Source of the DNA: Heloderma charlesbogerti
Taxonomy: Eukaryota > Chordata > Lepidosauria > Squamata > Helodermatidae
Direction: 5' to 3'
DNA length: 64,000 bases
NCBI GenBank assembly: GCA_026122225.1
Contig: JANEZZ010002201.1
Location: forward strand, 744,001 to 808,000
The notes under the pieces are model-generated. The model was not told the DNA's origin. It made no database searches and was given only the letters and a program-made list of their open reading frames with translations. The position numbers and the translations under genes are program-made. Below are positions 59,310 through 60,136 of the stretch, piece by piece (the stretch's first letter is position 1; each line of letters starts with the position of its first letter).

Positions 59310-59785
59310 GCATGCACACACAGAGAGAAAGTGATTGGCCACACCCACCCAACAGCATCCAATATGTGGTGGTGCCCAGGACGAAGTGGAGCCCTGAACG
59401 TCAGCAGTGCGGAAAGGCTAGTAAAACAAGCTTTTGTCAACACTAGATTTATGGAAGGCTATCACAACATTGAGTTAGTGATGGCAGCGGCAACCCTGGC
59501 TGGCATGATCATCTCAAGAAATTTCATGCACTCCTGTGATCTCAATGGCTCATATATCAACAGTCATGAGGACTCACGCAGGAAGTGTTTTTCCAGGGAC
59601 TCCTGCATGGCAGCCTGCGTTTTCAAGCTTAGCTGGTTCACAGCCTCATACTTCTTTATCAGTGAGGTGATAGTGCCCCCAAGCGTCTCCAGCTCCATAG
59701 ATGGATATTTGCGACAGAGGCAGTTAAGGCTTTCCTGTGTGGAATCAAAGTTGCTCTGCTCTTGCTGAAGCTCCTTTTGTATTTT
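1333..59785 (-). CDS. SYNE1: SYNE1 (nesprin-1), 23 consecutive central-rod exons
   Basis: Nesprin-1 is a giant spectrin-repeat protein of the outer nuclear membrane. Its KASH tail binds SUN proteins and its head binds actin, forming the LINC bridge between nucleus and cytoskeleton. Twenty-three exons (named W to A here, in transcript order) join to 4551 nt and 1517 codons without a stop. Every junction has AG/GT and a matching phase, which chance would not give. I assign SYNE1 from remembered similarity to human nesprin-1, collinear over all exons; snippets such as [19 protein letters not shown] and [14 protein letters not shown] look nearly identical. At about 108 residues per repeat the segment is about 14 spectrin repeats. 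No CH domain, KASH domain, start or stop of the gene is in the window. Residue numbers in the exon entries count from exon W. Nesprin-2 is the alternative, but the snippets fit nesprin-1. Confidence 0.96.
1660..3409. other. SYNE1 intron A/B
   Basis: Apart from the small foldback element at 2337-2458, the part from about 1720 to 2090 has short internal palindromes, for example ACCAACATTTGAAGTTGGTT near 1899, and may be a decayed transposon. I recognise nothing in 2460-3409. Confidence 0.45.
2337..2458. mobile_element. Small foldback MITE, CTCCAGATGTTTTGG family, copy 1
   Basis: The left arm reads GCAACTTGTGGGCCTCCAGA and the right arm is its near reverse complement, so the whole unit folds back. 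The same family occurs at 32655, 47968 and 48440. Such short inverted units without coding capacity are typical non-autonomous DNA transposons, common in reptile genomes. Confidence 0.75.
3410..3580 (-). CDS. SYNE1: SYNE1 exon B (residues 1352-1408)
   Basis: 171 nt, 57 codons, phase 0, acceptor TTTTCTTGCAG and donor GTATAG. It reads [17 protein letters not shown] at the start and ends MRKLE, collinear with human nesprin-1. Confidence 0.96.
3581..5345. other. SYNE1 intron B/C, first part
   Basis: No gene seen. It contains a perfect (CA)15 tract at 3983-4012 and otherwise AT-rich, unique-looking sequence. Confidence 0.5.
3983..4012. repeat. (CA)n microsatellite
   Basis: An uninterrupted CA repeat of about 15 units. 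Confidence 0.95.
5346..5766. mobile_element. Foldback element, CAATCCTATGG family (B), copy 1
   Basis: The unit starts AGGGAGCAATCCTAT and ends with a GGGCCCTTA terminus, and has inner inverted blocks (CTGTCTAGC and GCTAGACAG types). It resembles the copies at 6632, 18436 and 62851. It is GC-richer than its surroundings and has no coding frame. It is probably a non-autonomous hAT-like element. Confidence 0.7.
5767..6418. other. SYNE1 intron B/C, second part
   Basis: I see no gene and no repeat I can name here. Confidence 0.4.
6419..6574 (-). CDS. SYNE1: SYNE1 exon C (residues 1300-1351)
   Basis: 156 nt, 52 codons, phase 0, acceptor TTTATCTCAG and donor GTGAGT. It reads [17 protein letters not shown] and [18 protein letters not shown] foldback element starts about 60 bases upstream of the exon. 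Confidence 0.96.
6632..7075. mobile_element. Foldback element, family B, copy 2
   Basis: It starts AAGCAATCCTATGGCCGCTA and ends AGAATTGCGCCCTTA. Inside are paired inverted blocks, for example GCTAGACATC/GGCTAGATGG at the left and AGCTAGACAGC/GGCTGTCTAGCT near 6930-6960. A fragment of a related short element (GTGCAATCCTATGCATG) abuts at 7076-7117. Confidence 0.72.
7076..7747. other. SYNE1 intron C/D remainder
   Basis: It begins with a 40-bp half of the GCAATCCTATGCATGTTTAG short foldback family (compare 39451-39562). Beyond about 7120 I see only AT-rich unique sequence. Confidence 0.45.
7748..8065 (-). CDS. SYNE1: SYNE1 exon D (residues 1194-1299)
   Basis: 318 nt, 106 codons, phase 0, acceptor GCATTTTCAG and donor GTGAGG. 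It covers about one spectrin repeat with [29 protein letters not shown] and [12 protein letters not shown], very close to human nesprin-1. Confidence 0.97.
8066..8692. other. SYNE1 intron D/E, start
   Basis: Unremarkable AT-rich sequence to about 8440, then a GC-richer stretch with no feature I recognise. The last eight bases, GGCAGGGG, are the left target duplication of the next element. Confidence 0.45.
8693..9284. mobile_element. Palindromic hAT-like element 1
   Basis: The ends are TAGGGATG and CACCCCTA, flanked by a perfect 8-bp duplication GGCAGGGG (8685-8692 and 9285-9292), the signature of hAT insertion. Inside are hairpins built on GATAGGCTACGTAA/TTACGTAGCCTATC and on GCAAATGG/CCATTTGC. 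A CAG|GTAAGT donor-like site faces each end (minus near 8870, plus near 9257). There is no transposase frame. Confidence 0.88.
9370..9831 (+). mobile_element. CR1 LINE, ORF1 5' part
   Basis: The translated plus strand, with stops, gives [10 protein letters not shown] followed by a glutamate-rich coiled-coil stretch, as in the N-terminal part of CR1 ORF1. The element is cut at 9831 by palindromic element 2 and continues at 10577. The exact left end is uncertain. Confidence 0.7.
9832..10576. mobile_element. Palindromic hAT-like element 2, inside CR1
   Basis: It splits a CR1 ORF1, so both flanks are known. The 8-bp duplication GTTTTCCG is perfect (9824-9831 and 10577-10584). The ends are TAGGGATG and CATCGCTA. 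Inside are repeated TACGTA hairpins, CCATTTGCGT/ACGCAAATGG hairpins and outward donors (minus at about 9853, plus at about 10400). Near the right end the block CCGAATGCACTGGCATTCGG is a palindrome. Confidence 0.92.
10577..11921 (+). mobile_element. CR1 LINE, ORF1 esterase part and ORF2 endonuclease
   Basis: It continues the CR1 from 9831. The plus strand reads [10 protein letters not shown], the GDS nucleophile motif of the CR1 ORF1 esterase domain, then [11 protein letters not shown]. From about 11340 it encodes an ORF2 endonuclease ([28 protein letters not shown]). A TAG stands where the family has the tryptophan after VAET, and further stops follow (near 11696). It ends at 11921 at another palindromic element and is inactive. 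Confidence 0.85.
11922..12367. mobile_element. Palindromic hAT-like element 3, no target duplication
   Basis: The ends are TAGGGATGGCGGAGAAAT and ATTCTCCACCATCCCTA, true inverted termini. The flanks GATCCTAA and ATTCCGAG do not match. Inside are three CTACGTAA hairpins in tandem (about 11971-12125) and one arm with GGAAATGGCGGC, a GACTGGCC block and a GAG|GTAAAT donor-like site. The left arm is internally deleted. Confidence 0.8.
12519..13512. mobile_element. Palindromic hAT-like element 4, most complete copy
   Basis: A perfect 8-bp duplication CTTAGAAC flanks it (12511-12518 and 13513-13520). The ends are TAGGGATG and CATCCCTA. From about 12771 to 13124 it is one large palindrome centred near 12949, holding on each side an AAATGGC hairpin, a TCTACGTAAATATTTACGTA hairpin and a CAAATAGCG hairpin. 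Two further GATAGGCTACGTAA hairpins and a GC-rich arm (ATGGTGGCGGCGGCG) follow on the right. The left donor is CAG|GTAAGT (minus); the right one has decayed to CAG|GTTAGA. Confidence 0.92.
13521..14728 (+). mobile_element. BovB/RTE LINE, 5' part with endonuclease
   Basis: The start carries the CACTCCAGTATTCTTGCCAA stretch typical of BovB elements. It continues into an apurinic-type endonuclease domain and is cut near 14728, where a palindromic element begins without its own left terminus. The reverse transcriptase part is missing. Confidence 0.9.
13912..14728 (+). pseudogene. BovB endonuclease domain, truncated
   Basis: The frame opens [20 protein letters not shown] and is frame-broken near 14040. 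It then runs open through [26 protein letters not shown] and [14 protein letters not shown] to [11 protein letters not shown]. These are endonuclease/exonuclease/phosphatase motifs including the catalytic SDH. The protein stops where the hAT-like sequence begins, so it lacks the reverse transcriptase. Confidence 0.85.
14729..15077. mobile_element. Palindromic hAT-like element 5, one end only
   Basis: The right terminus GTACATCCCTA (ending 15077) and the outward donor AAG|GTAAGT are present, with two GATAGGCTACGT hairpins and GC-rich blocks. The left terminus is absent: BovB sequence runs straight into the internal poly-T tract, so the left arm and neighbouring BovB were lost together. Confidence 0.82.
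15213..15377 (-). CDS. SYNE1: SYNE1 exon E (residues 1139-1193)
   Basis: 165 nt, 55 codons, phase 0, acceptor TAATAATAG and donor GTAGAG. It reads [19 protein letters not shown] and ends ATLRELQ. It lies only about 135 bases from the end of a palindromic hAT-like element at 15077. Confidence 0.95.
15545..16002 (-). mobile_element. L2/CR1-like LINE 3' remnant, reversed
   Basis: ATACCGCCCCATAACCAAAG near 15580 and TTTGCCTGGCACCAAAGAG near 15780 belong to the common antisense 3' part of reptile L2/CR1-type LINEs. It is decayed, its limits are approximate, and it runs up to exon F. Confidence 0.55.
16003..16146 (-). CDS. SYNE1: SYNE1 exon F (residues 1091-1138)
   Basis: 144 nt, 48 codons, phase 0, acceptor TTCTACAG. 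The donor reads ATG|GTACTG, a weak match to consensus, but the frame and the homology ([28 protein letters not shown]) end exactly there and exon E continues in phase. Confidence 0.93.
16147..16725. other. SYNE1 intron F/G
   Basis: Short intron with a G-rich patch near 16250-16290; nothing else seen. Confidence 0.5.
16726..16879 (-). CDS. SYNE1: SYNE1 exon G (residues 1039-1090)
   Basis: 154 nt, one base plus 51 codons, acceptor AAATTTCAG and donor GTTTGT. The donor lacks the usual A at position +3, yet phase and the KSK end fit. It reads [20 protein letters not shown], nearly identical to the human protein. A (CA)n tract lies about 20 bases beyond its 5' end. Confidence 0.95.
16880..17778. 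other. SYNE1 intron G/H, first part
   Basis: It begins beside a (CA)n tract at 16900-16918. I see no gene or recognisable repeat up to the foldback element at 17779. Confidence 0.45.
17779..18427. mobile_element. Foldback MITE with a nested insertion
   Basis: Long inverted arms lie at about 17847-17917 and 18278-18348 (GATTAGCATAAT against ATTATGCTAATC, CAGCCAGGGTG types). The outer ends are CTGGTTTGCACGAT and ATCATGCAAACTGG. The 360 bp between the arms are not palindromic and end in a SINE/LINE-like tail with ATAAATAAATACATAAATAG. Confidence 0.7.
18148..18240 (+). mobile_element. Retroposon 3' tail inside the foldback
   Basis: TTGTAAGCCACTCAGGGAGC followed by GGATAAAAATACTATAAATA is a common 3' tail in squamate retroposons. 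It suggests a retroposon landed in the centre of the foldback element. Confidence 0.5.
18436..18849. mobile_element. Foldback element, family B, copy 3
   Basis: It starts TTAGGGAGCAATCCTATGG and ends CCATAGGATTGTGCCCTTA, so the termini are inverted repeats of about 19 bp. Inner inverted blocks (GGCTAGACGGCC, GCTAGACAGCC/GCTGTCTAGC) are present. Coding capacity is absent. It ends 69 bp before exon H. Confidence 0.78.
18918..19090 (-). CDS. SYNE1: SYNE1 exon H (residues 982-1038)
   Basis: 173 nt, phase 0 to phase 2, acceptor GTTTTCCAG and donor GTAAAA. It reads [24 protein letters not shown] and TWASLLSA. The split serine codon is finished by exon G. The AG further inside the exon (CTTTCAG) is not used, as phase and homology show. 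Confidence 0.95.
19283..20214. mobile_element. Palindromic hAT-like element 6
   Basis: A perfect 8-bp duplication GAAATATT flanks it (19275-19282 and 20215-20222). The core, about 19648-19877, is one palindrome centred on AACGCTATTTGCGTT, with mirrored CTACGTAAATGTTTACG and CGTAAACATTTACGTAG hairpins. Pairs of GATAGGCTACGTGA hairpins sit outside it. Donors face out at both ends (CAG|GTAAGC minus, AAG|GTAAGT plus). Confidence 0.92.
20222..20987. mobile_element. Palindromic hAT-like element 7, tandem with element 6
   Basis: It starts TAGGGATG, its T shared with the duplication between elements 6 and 7, and ends CATCCCTA before GAAATAAT, a one-base variant of the same target. The core, about 20471-20634, is a palindrome whose centre is shortened. 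The donors are AAG|GTAAGT at both ends. The right arm carries ATGGCGGCAGCCGG and the inverted GCCGAATGCGCTGGCATTTGGC block. Confidence 0.88.
21217..21661. mobile_element. Palindromic hAT-like element 8, one end only
   Basis: The right terminus GTACATCCCTA ends at 21661, with donor CAG|GTAAGG just inside. Hairpins of the GATAGGCTACGTAA and ACGCAAATGG/CCATTTGC kinds fill the unit. No TAGGGATG is found on the left; the sequence grades into unrelated DNA near 21217. Confidence 0.8.
21662..23538 (+). mobile_element. L2-clade LINE, long 3' part
   Basis: It encodes a reverse transcriptase of the L2 type and ends in GGGCGATTAATAAATTAAAT with an AAAT repeat, as reptile L2 elements do. It starts directly at the end of palindromic element 8, so its own 5' end may be lost. 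Frame breaks near 22500, 22850 and 23160 make it inactive. Confidence 0.88.
21683..22498 (+). pseudogene. L2 reverse transcriptase, N-terminal frame
   Basis: The frame is open for 271 codons with the L2 RT motifs [38 protein letters not shown] and [20 protein letters not shown]. It is broken near 22500. The next frame (22515-23036) continues with [13 protein letters not shown], the catalytic YADD box, and [13 protein letters not shown]. Confidence 0.88.
23539..24091. other. SYNE1 intron H/I, middle part
   Basis: No gene or clear repeat seen. The last eight bases, CCCGCACC, are the target duplication of element 9. Confidence 0.45.
24092..24748. mobile_element. Palindromic hAT-like element 9
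   Basis: A perfect 8-bp duplication CCCGCACC lies at 24084-24091 and 24749-24756. The ends are TAGGGATG and CATCCCTA. Donors face both ends (AAG|GTAAGT minus near 24205, CAG|GTAAGG plus near 24726). The central palindrome is collapsed: one half is largely replaced by a CTATTAAACG triplication near 24510-24535. Confidence 0.9.
24749..25257. other. SYNE1 intron H/I, AT-rich part
   Basis: AT-rich sequence in which I recognise no element. Confidence 0.4.
25258..25430 (-). mobile_element. 5S rRNA / CR1-tail chimeric retroposon
   Basis: On the minus strand, about 93 bp of 5S rRNA (from CCTGATCTCATCTGATCTC through GGATGGGAGACC to GGTGCTGTAGGCTT) run directly into a CR1 3' tail ending TTCTATGATTCTATTATTC. 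A 5S head with a LINE tail is the layout of SINE3-type elements. The 5S start is cut by palindromic element 10. Confidence 0.8.
25431..26341. mobile_element. Palindromic hAT-like element 10
   Basis: Flanks GATCAGGC and GATCAGAC differ by one base, an aged 8-bp duplication. The core palindrome, about 25741-25968, mirrors CTACGTAAATCTTTACGTAG with CTACGTAAAGATTTACGTAG around AACGCTATTTGCGTT. GATAGGCTACGTGACG hairpin pairs lie outside. The donors are CAG|GTAAGT (minus) and AAG|GTAGGT (plus). It is inserted in the 5S-like unit. Confidence 0.9.
26623..26787 (-). CDS. SYNE1: SYNE1 exon I (residues 927-981)
   Basis: 165 nt, 55 codons, phase 0, acceptor TGACTTTAAG and donor GTAGGT. It reads [19 protein letters not shown], a spectrin helix A, and ends SRMAKLE. 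Confidence 0.96.
26788..27484. other. SYNE1 intron I/J, first part
   Basis: I see no gene or clear repeat here. Confidence 0.4.
28491..29421. mobile_element. Palindromic hAT-like element 11, inside L2
   Basis: The ends are TAGGGATG and CATCCCTA; the flanks GCTGGAGA and GACAGAGA match at six of eight, so the duplication is old or imperfect. Hairpins of CTACATAAATATTTACGTAA, CAAATAGTG/GCTATTTG and GATAGCCTACGTAAG types are nested. The left donor is destroyed; the right one is CAG|GTAAGC. L2 sequence resumes correctly behind it. Confidence 0.87.
30005..30236. mobile_element. Palindromic element 12, core without ends
   Basis: Only the central nested palindrome is present: GCCTATGTATATTTACATAG, CAAATAGCG, CCTACTTAAATATTTACGTA and their mirror images. 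Neither TAGGGATG nor CATCCCTA is found. It sits in the L2 copy exactly where L2 sequence is missing. Confidence 0.78.
30632..30999. mobile_element. Palindromic hAT-like element 13, one end only
   Basis: The right terminus ACATCCCTA ends at 30999. The left begins inside the element (AACGCAATTGGCGG) right after the L2 tail. It has two GATAGGCTACGTAA-type hairpins, a CCGAATGAACTGGCATTCAG block and a decayed donor (AGATAAGT). Confidence 0.8.
31008..31715 (+). mobile_element. L2-clade LINE, 3' fragment
   Basis: It translates as [20 protein letters not shown], then [18 protein letters not shown], the C-terminal part of L2 ORF2. It ends with AATAATAATAATAAGG near 31715. Its start adjoins palindromic element 13. 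Confidence 0.82.
31967..32122 (-). CDS. SYNE1: SYNE1 exon J (residues 875-926)
   Basis: 156 nt, 52 codons, phase 0, acceptor CTTTACAG and donor GTAATG. It reads [14 protein letters not shown] and [16 protein letters not shown], nearly identical to human nesprin-1. Confidence 0.96.
32123..33669. other. SYNE1 intron J/K, first part
   Basis: It contains the small foldback at 32655-32774. From 33230 to 33660 lies a GC-richer stretch I cannot assign. Otherwise AT-rich. Confidence 0.45.
32655..32774. mobile_element. Small foldback MITE, CTCCAGATGTTTTGG family, copy 2
   Basis: Left arm CCAACCTGGTACCCTCCAGA, right arm the near reverse complement ending GCACCAGGTTG. Same family as 2337, 47968 and 48440. 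Confidence 0.8.
33670..34250 (+). mobile_element. BovB/RTE LINE, central fragment
   Basis: The frame reads [20 protein letters not shown] and [20 protein letters not shown], the linker between BovB endonuclease and RT, then RT N-terminal sequence with stops. It ends near 34250 against a family B fragment. Confidence 0.8.
34251..34337. mobile_element. Family B foldback fragment
   Basis: It holds the terminal part CCTATGGCCATCTAGACGCT with its inverted partner CTAGCGGCCATAGG. The same fragment, in inverted orientation and with the same neighbours, occurs at about 62830-62945. Confidence 0.72.
34338..35257. mobile_element. Palindromic hAT-like element 14, no target duplication
   Basis: The termini TAGGGATG and CATCCCTA are intact, but the flanks AAAACT and CACACTAG are not duplicated. 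The core, about 34666-34917, is palindromic with CTACGTCAAGATTTACATAG mirrored by CTATGTAAATCTTGACGTAG. Donors AAG|GTAAGT (minus) and CAG|GTAAGT (plus) are both perfect. The right arm opens with GGAAATGGCGGCGGCGGCAG. Confidence 0.9.
35258..36598 (+). mobile_element. BovB/RTE LINE, RT and 3' part
   Basis: From about 35395 it encodes [20 protein letters not shown] and the rest of the BovB RT, with a frame break near 35600. It ends with the AGTCAGACACGACTTAACGA sequence typical of the BovB 3' end. It is 5' truncated at the same position as the inverted copy at 61262-62840. Confidence 0.9.
35539..36213 (+). pseudogene. BovB reverse transcriptase, C-terminal frame
   Basis: The frame, open for 224 codons, includes [34 protein letters not shown] with the catalytic YADD, and [13 protein letters not shown]. 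It reaches a TAG at the KA-HRRI position near 36211; the same frame then resumes, so one stop interrupts it. It has no intact N-terminus and is inactive. Confidence 0.87.
36599..38508. other. SYNE1 intron J/K, last part
   Basis: No gene seen. A 45-bp CR1 3' tail fragment (GAATCATAGAATAGTAGGGT) lies at 37591-37635. The rest is AT-rich. Confidence 0.45.
37591..37635 (-). mobile_element. CR1 3' tail fragment
   Basis: It matches the CR1 3' terminal sequence also seen at 25263-25310 (TAGAATCATAGAATAGTAGG), in the same orientation. Confidence 0.65.
38509..38652 (-). CDS. SYNE1: SYNE1 exon K (residues 827-874)
   Basis: 144 nt, 48 codons, phase 0, acceptor CTTACTAG and donor GTGATC. It reads [19 protein letters not shown], a helix A with its tryptophan, then [12 protein letters not shown], close to human nesprin-1. 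Confidence 0.95.
38653..39074. other. SYNE1 intron K/L, first part
   Basis: From 38797 to 38940 there are several short repeats of AATGTGCATT and AATTGTGCATTTGC type, tandem-like and decayed. No gene seen. Confidence 0.4.
39075..39720 (+). mobile_element. Old L2-like LINE remnant
   Basis: The sequence around 39160-39400 (GGGGCTGCTATTGAAAGTTG, TTCAGCAACTGCAGTTAATT) matches the L2 ORF2 C-terminal region in diverged form. It is interrupted by the short foldback at 39451-39562 and seems to resume at about 39563. Confidence 0.55.
39451..39562. mobile_element. Short foldback MITE, CAATCATATGCATG family
   Basis: The left arm CATATGCATGTTTAGACAG and AATAAGTCCTAC are mirrored by GTAGGACTTATTTCTGTCC at the right, so the unit is an almost complete palindrome. 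A half copy lies at 7076-7117. Its outer bases resemble the larger family B termini. Confidence 0.78.
39835..40017 (-). CDS. SYNE1: SYNE1 exon L (residues 766-826)
   Basis: 183 nt, phase 0 to phase 0, acceptor TTTTGACTTAG and donor GTATGA. It reads [19 protein letters not shown] and ends with HQKETALE, helices B and C of a repeat. Confidence 0.95.
40018..41154. other. SYNE1 intron L/M
   Basis: A (CA)n tract at 40772-40794 is the only feature seen. Confidence 0.45.
41155..41332 (-). CDS. SYNE1: SYNE1 exon M (residues 706-765)
   Basis: 178 nt, one base plus 59 codons, acceptor CTCTGAAG and donor GTAACG. The true start precedes the LCLQTSKG stretch; a second AG 22 bases further in would break the phase. 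It reads [19 protein letters not shown]. The cysteine (TGT) stands where the human protein, as I recall it, has the conserved spectrin tryptophan. Confidence 0.94.
41631..41767 (-). CDS. SYNE1: SYNE1 exon N (residues 661-705)
   Basis: 137 nt, phase 0 to phase 2, from acceptor TTTTAATTAG to donor GTACGT. It reads [19 protein letters not shown], matching human nesprin-1 closely. A serine codon is split with exon M. Confidence 0.95.
41768..43154. other. SYNE1 intron N/O, first part
   Basis: Apart from the inverted-repeat unit at 42482-42677 I see AT-rich sequence without recognisable content. Confidence 0.45.
42482..42677. mobile_element. Foldback MITE with 23-bp termini
   Basis: The left terminus GGGTAGTATCCAACAGGGG(TGGT) and the right terminus are inverted repeats differing at one base of 23. 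The middle is GC-rich without coding frame. The superfamily is not clear. Confidence 0.72.
43155..43490 (+). mobile_element. L2-like LINE 3' remnant
   Basis: ACCTTCTCCATGGTGGTGCC and TTTTGTTTACCCAGGCATTT match the conserved 3' coding part of L2 (compare 23275-23390). It ends in AAAATAAATAAATG. Strongly diverged. Confidence 0.6.
43887..44243 (-). CDS. SYNE1: SYNE1 exon O (residues 542-660)
   Basis: The largest exon here, 357 nt and 119 codons, phase 0 on both sides, acceptor CCATTGCAG and donor GTAAAG. It spans about one spectrin repeat with [17 protein letters not shown], and ends VECWQQEK. Confidence 0.97.
44244..45672. other. SYNE1 intron O/P
   Basis: A 15-bp perfect inverted repeat stands at 45071-45107 (TCCGCTATGGATCGG and its reverse complement, 7-base loop). 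From about 44870 to 45580 the sequence is GC-richer and may be an old DNA transposon, but I cannot name it. Confidence 0.45.
45673..45837 (-). CDS. SYNE1: SYNE1 exon P (residues 487-541)
   Basis: 165 nt, phase 0 to phase 0, from acceptor TTACAG to donor GTGAGA. It reads [19 protein letters not shown], one of the best conserved stretches in the window and a classic spectrin helix A. Confidence 0.97.
45838..47044. other. SYNE1 intron P/Q, first part
   Basis: It contains a 42-bp tandem duplication at 46283-46366 and a TTATTG-rich simple repeat at 46786-46831. No gene seen. Confidence 0.45.
46283..46366. repeat. 42-bp tandem duplication
   Basis: Two adjacent copies of GGCAAAGCAGTAAAAC...GCACAAATTT, differing at a few bases. 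Confidence 0.75.
47045..47560 (-). mobile_element. L2/CR1-like LINE 3' remnant, reversed
   Basis: Antisense pieces such as CACCAATTGCAGCTTCTGGA and TACAGTAATCCAATTGTGAA are typical of the reversed 3' region of reptile L2/CR1-type LINEs. It is decayed; the limits are approximate. Confidence 0.55.
47968..48098. mobile_element. Small foldback MITE, CTCCAGATGTTTTGG family, copy 3
   Basis: Left arm CCCCAACTTGGTGTCCTCCA, right arm ending GAGGACACCAGGTTG. It may lie in another old repeat: CTATGGTTTAGGG at its left and GGTTTAGGGAAAC at its right share a short flank. Confidence 0.78.
48440..48567. mobile_element. Small foldback MITE, CTCCAGATGTTTTGG family, copy 4
   Basis: Left arm CCCCAACCTGGTGTCCTTCA, right arm with AACATCTGGAGGACAACAGA. 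A second copy within 350 bp of copy 3, in a similar state of decay. Confidence 0.78.
48568..50297. other. SYNE1 intron P/Q, last part
   Basis: It holds the (TATC)n tract at 48819-48866. A small duplication of CTAGGGCTGGATCT lies near 49715-49760. The string TAAAATTACCTAGC near 50087 also occurs near 46857, a likely shared old repeat. No gene seen. Confidence 0.45.
48819..48866. repeat. (TATC)n microsatellite
   Basis: About twelve uninterrupted TATC units. Confidence 0.95.
50298..50607 (-). CDS. SYNE1: SYNE1 exon Q (residues 383-486)
   Basis: 310 nt, one base plus 103 codons, ending at donor GTAAAC. It covers nearly one whole spectrin repeat: [18 protein letters not shown] in helix A and EELKTQF near the end. 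The acceptor is AATATAAG, with a modest pyrimidine tract; phase and homology fix it. Confidence 0.95.
50608..51200. other. SYNE1 intron Q/R
   Basis: No gene or recognisable repeat seen. Confidence 0.45.
51201..51373 (-). CDS. SYNE1: SYNE1 exon R (residues 326-382)
   Basis: 173 nt from phase 0 to phase 2, between CATCCTAG and donor GTAAGT. It includes [16 protein letters not shown], almost identical to human nesprin-1, and DLWSS near its end. Confidence 0.96.
51374..52599. other. SYNE1 intron R/S, first part
   Basis: A short direct duplication of CACTTTG/ATAGGAACAAACCA lies at 51893-51928. No gene seen. Confidence 0.45.
52600..52870. mobile_element. Foldback MITE with ~53-bp arms
   Basis: The left arm (about 52618-52672, AGCCAGCCCTGCCAATTCC) and the right arm (about 52801-52853, GGGAATAGGCAGGGCGGGCT) are near reverse complements. 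The middle shows no palindrome or coding frame. Confidence 0.72.
52871..53926. other. SYNE1 intron R/S, last part
   Basis: The open frames here are not conserved-looking and no splice pattern supports them. I see nothing to annotate. Confidence 0.4.
53927..54218 (-). CDS. SYNE1: SYNE1 exon S (residues 228-325)
   Basis: 292 nt, one base plus 97 codons, between TTTGTTTAG and donor GTAAAG. It encodes most of a spectrin repeat, including [12 protein letters not shown] with two tryptophans of the helix A pattern, and ends KRLLQIQ. Confidence 0.96.
54219..55072. other. SYNE1 intron S/T
   Basis: From about 54475 to 54800 there is a GC-rich block ending GACATAAGATTGCCCTCTTA, reminiscent of family B termini. 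It could be an eroded copy. Otherwise AT-rich. Confidence 0.45.
55073..55228 (-). CDS. SYNE1: SYNE1 exon T (residues 176-227)
   Basis: 156 nt, with one base completing a codon at the start and two bases left at the donor GTACAA. It reads [13 protein letters not shown] and [15 protein letters not shown]. The TTTTGTTTGTAG acceptor is strong. The split arginine codon is finished by exon S. Confidence 0.95.
55229..56317. other. SYNE1 intron T/U, first part
   Basis: A C-rich run near 55620-55650 and one near 55790 are the only landmarks. No gene seen. Confidence 0.45.
56318..56500 (+). mobile_element. tRNA-derived SINE, squamate MIR-like type
   Basis: It opens GCCATGGTTCAGTGGTTGAA, a decayed tRNA A-box region, then GGTCCAATCCCTGGCA for the B box. 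It ends with TGGGCTAGATGG and TATAAGGCAGCATATG, the core and tail of a common squamate SINE. It is not a functional tRNA gene. Confidence 0.75.
56547..56752 (-). CDS. SYNE1: SYNE1 exon U (residues 108-175)
   Basis: 206 nt, starting in phase 0 after TTTCACTCAG and ending two bases into a codon at donor GTGGGT. It reads [14 protein letters not shown] and then [10 protein letters not shown], closely matching human nesprin-1. The split serine codon is completed by exon T. Confidence 0.95.
56753..57189. other. SYNE1 intron U/V, first part
   Basis: No gene or recognisable repeat seen, apart from a C-run near 56990. Confidence 0.45.
57190..57660 (+). mobile_element. CR1 LINE, RT fragment
   Basis: The plus strand translates, with frame breaks, to [12 protein letters not shown] then [13 protein letters not shown], the CR1 reverse transcriptase around its FxDD box (YADD/FADD in active relatives, here FVDD). 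It is heavily decayed. Confidence 0.75.
57661..58031. other. SYNE1 intron U/V, last part
   Basis: GCCCAGTTCGCATGTCATGA near 57880 resembles the outer end of the foldback type at 17779. It is probably a single decayed terminus. Confidence 0.4.
58032..58144 (-). CDS. SYNE1: SYNE1 exon V (residues 70-107)
   Basis: A short exon of 113 nt that completes a codon with two bases and ends in phase 0 at donor GTATGG. It reads FQNWYSHLK, with the tryptophan typical of spectrin helix A, and ends KLHELQ. It is less conserved against human nesprin-1 than its neighbours; the matching phases on both sides support it. Confidence 0.9.
58145..58714. other. SYNE1 intron V/W, first part
   Basis: No gene or clear repeat seen. 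Confidence 0.4.
58715..58963 (+). mobile_element. Retroposon 3' end, CTGGACTAGATGG type
   Basis: GTGTGAACAGAATGCTGGAC, then TCTGATCCAGCATGGCTCTT, ending TTATGTCCTTA, is a repeat end common in reptile genomes and attributed to LINE/SINE 3' regions. Confidence 0.55.
58964..59577. other. SYNE1 intron V/W, last part
   Basis: Purine-rich stretch 59000-59230 followed by a long CA repeat at 59241-59304. The long open frames here arise from the repeat. Confidence 0.5.
59241..59304. repeat. (CA)n microsatellite, partly CACG
   Basis: A CA tract mixed with CACGCA units at its left side. Confidence 0.95.
59578..59785 (-). CDS. SYNE1: SYNE1 exon W (residues 1-69)
   Basis: This is the most 5' SYNE1 exon in the window, 208 nt. 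It begins in phase 0 after an acceptor AG at 59786-59787 and ends one base into a codon before donor GTGAGT. It starts [10 protein letters not shown] and ends [10 protein letters not shown], a spectrin-repeat helix pattern. The exon before it lies beyond 64000. Confidence 0.93.
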
Positions 59786-60136
59786 CTGAAGGACAAATTT
59801 GTGAGATTAAGTGGAACACGTTTTTTTAAAGTATTGTGCATTTATTTTATTTATTCCCTACTTTCAGCCAAGACAGGCTGCCAAAGTGGTTTGCAAATAC
59901 AATCCAGCACAACATAAACCCACTGAATGTTGTTGGTCCTCTGCTTCTGCTCCCATTGCCTGCCCACTTCTGTCAGAACTCACCACTAAAAACATTCTTA
60001 AGCCCTTCATCTTGCAATAGATTTCATCAAGAGGATCAACTAGCTCTCTCCTATTAAAATATTATGGCAGGGAGGATGCATCCATTTTAAAAATTTGAAA
60101 GGATTTGAATCTTTCATTTTTCATAAACTCTTCTGC
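59786..60136. other. SYNE1 intron upstream of exon W, first part
   Basis: ATTTATTTTATTTATTCCCT near 59850 may be the reversed tail of a retroposon; no gene seen. Confidence 0.4.

Noticed and set aside
58697..59443. A 248-codon open frame on the minus strand
   Set aside because: Much of it is Cys-Val repeats read from the CA microsatellite; the rest crosses a retroposon tail.
1333..59785. Assignment of the exons to SYNE2 (nesprin-2)
   Set aside because: The order and wording of the exon peptides agree with what I know of nesprin-1 over 23 exons; I see no nesprin-2 specific stretch.
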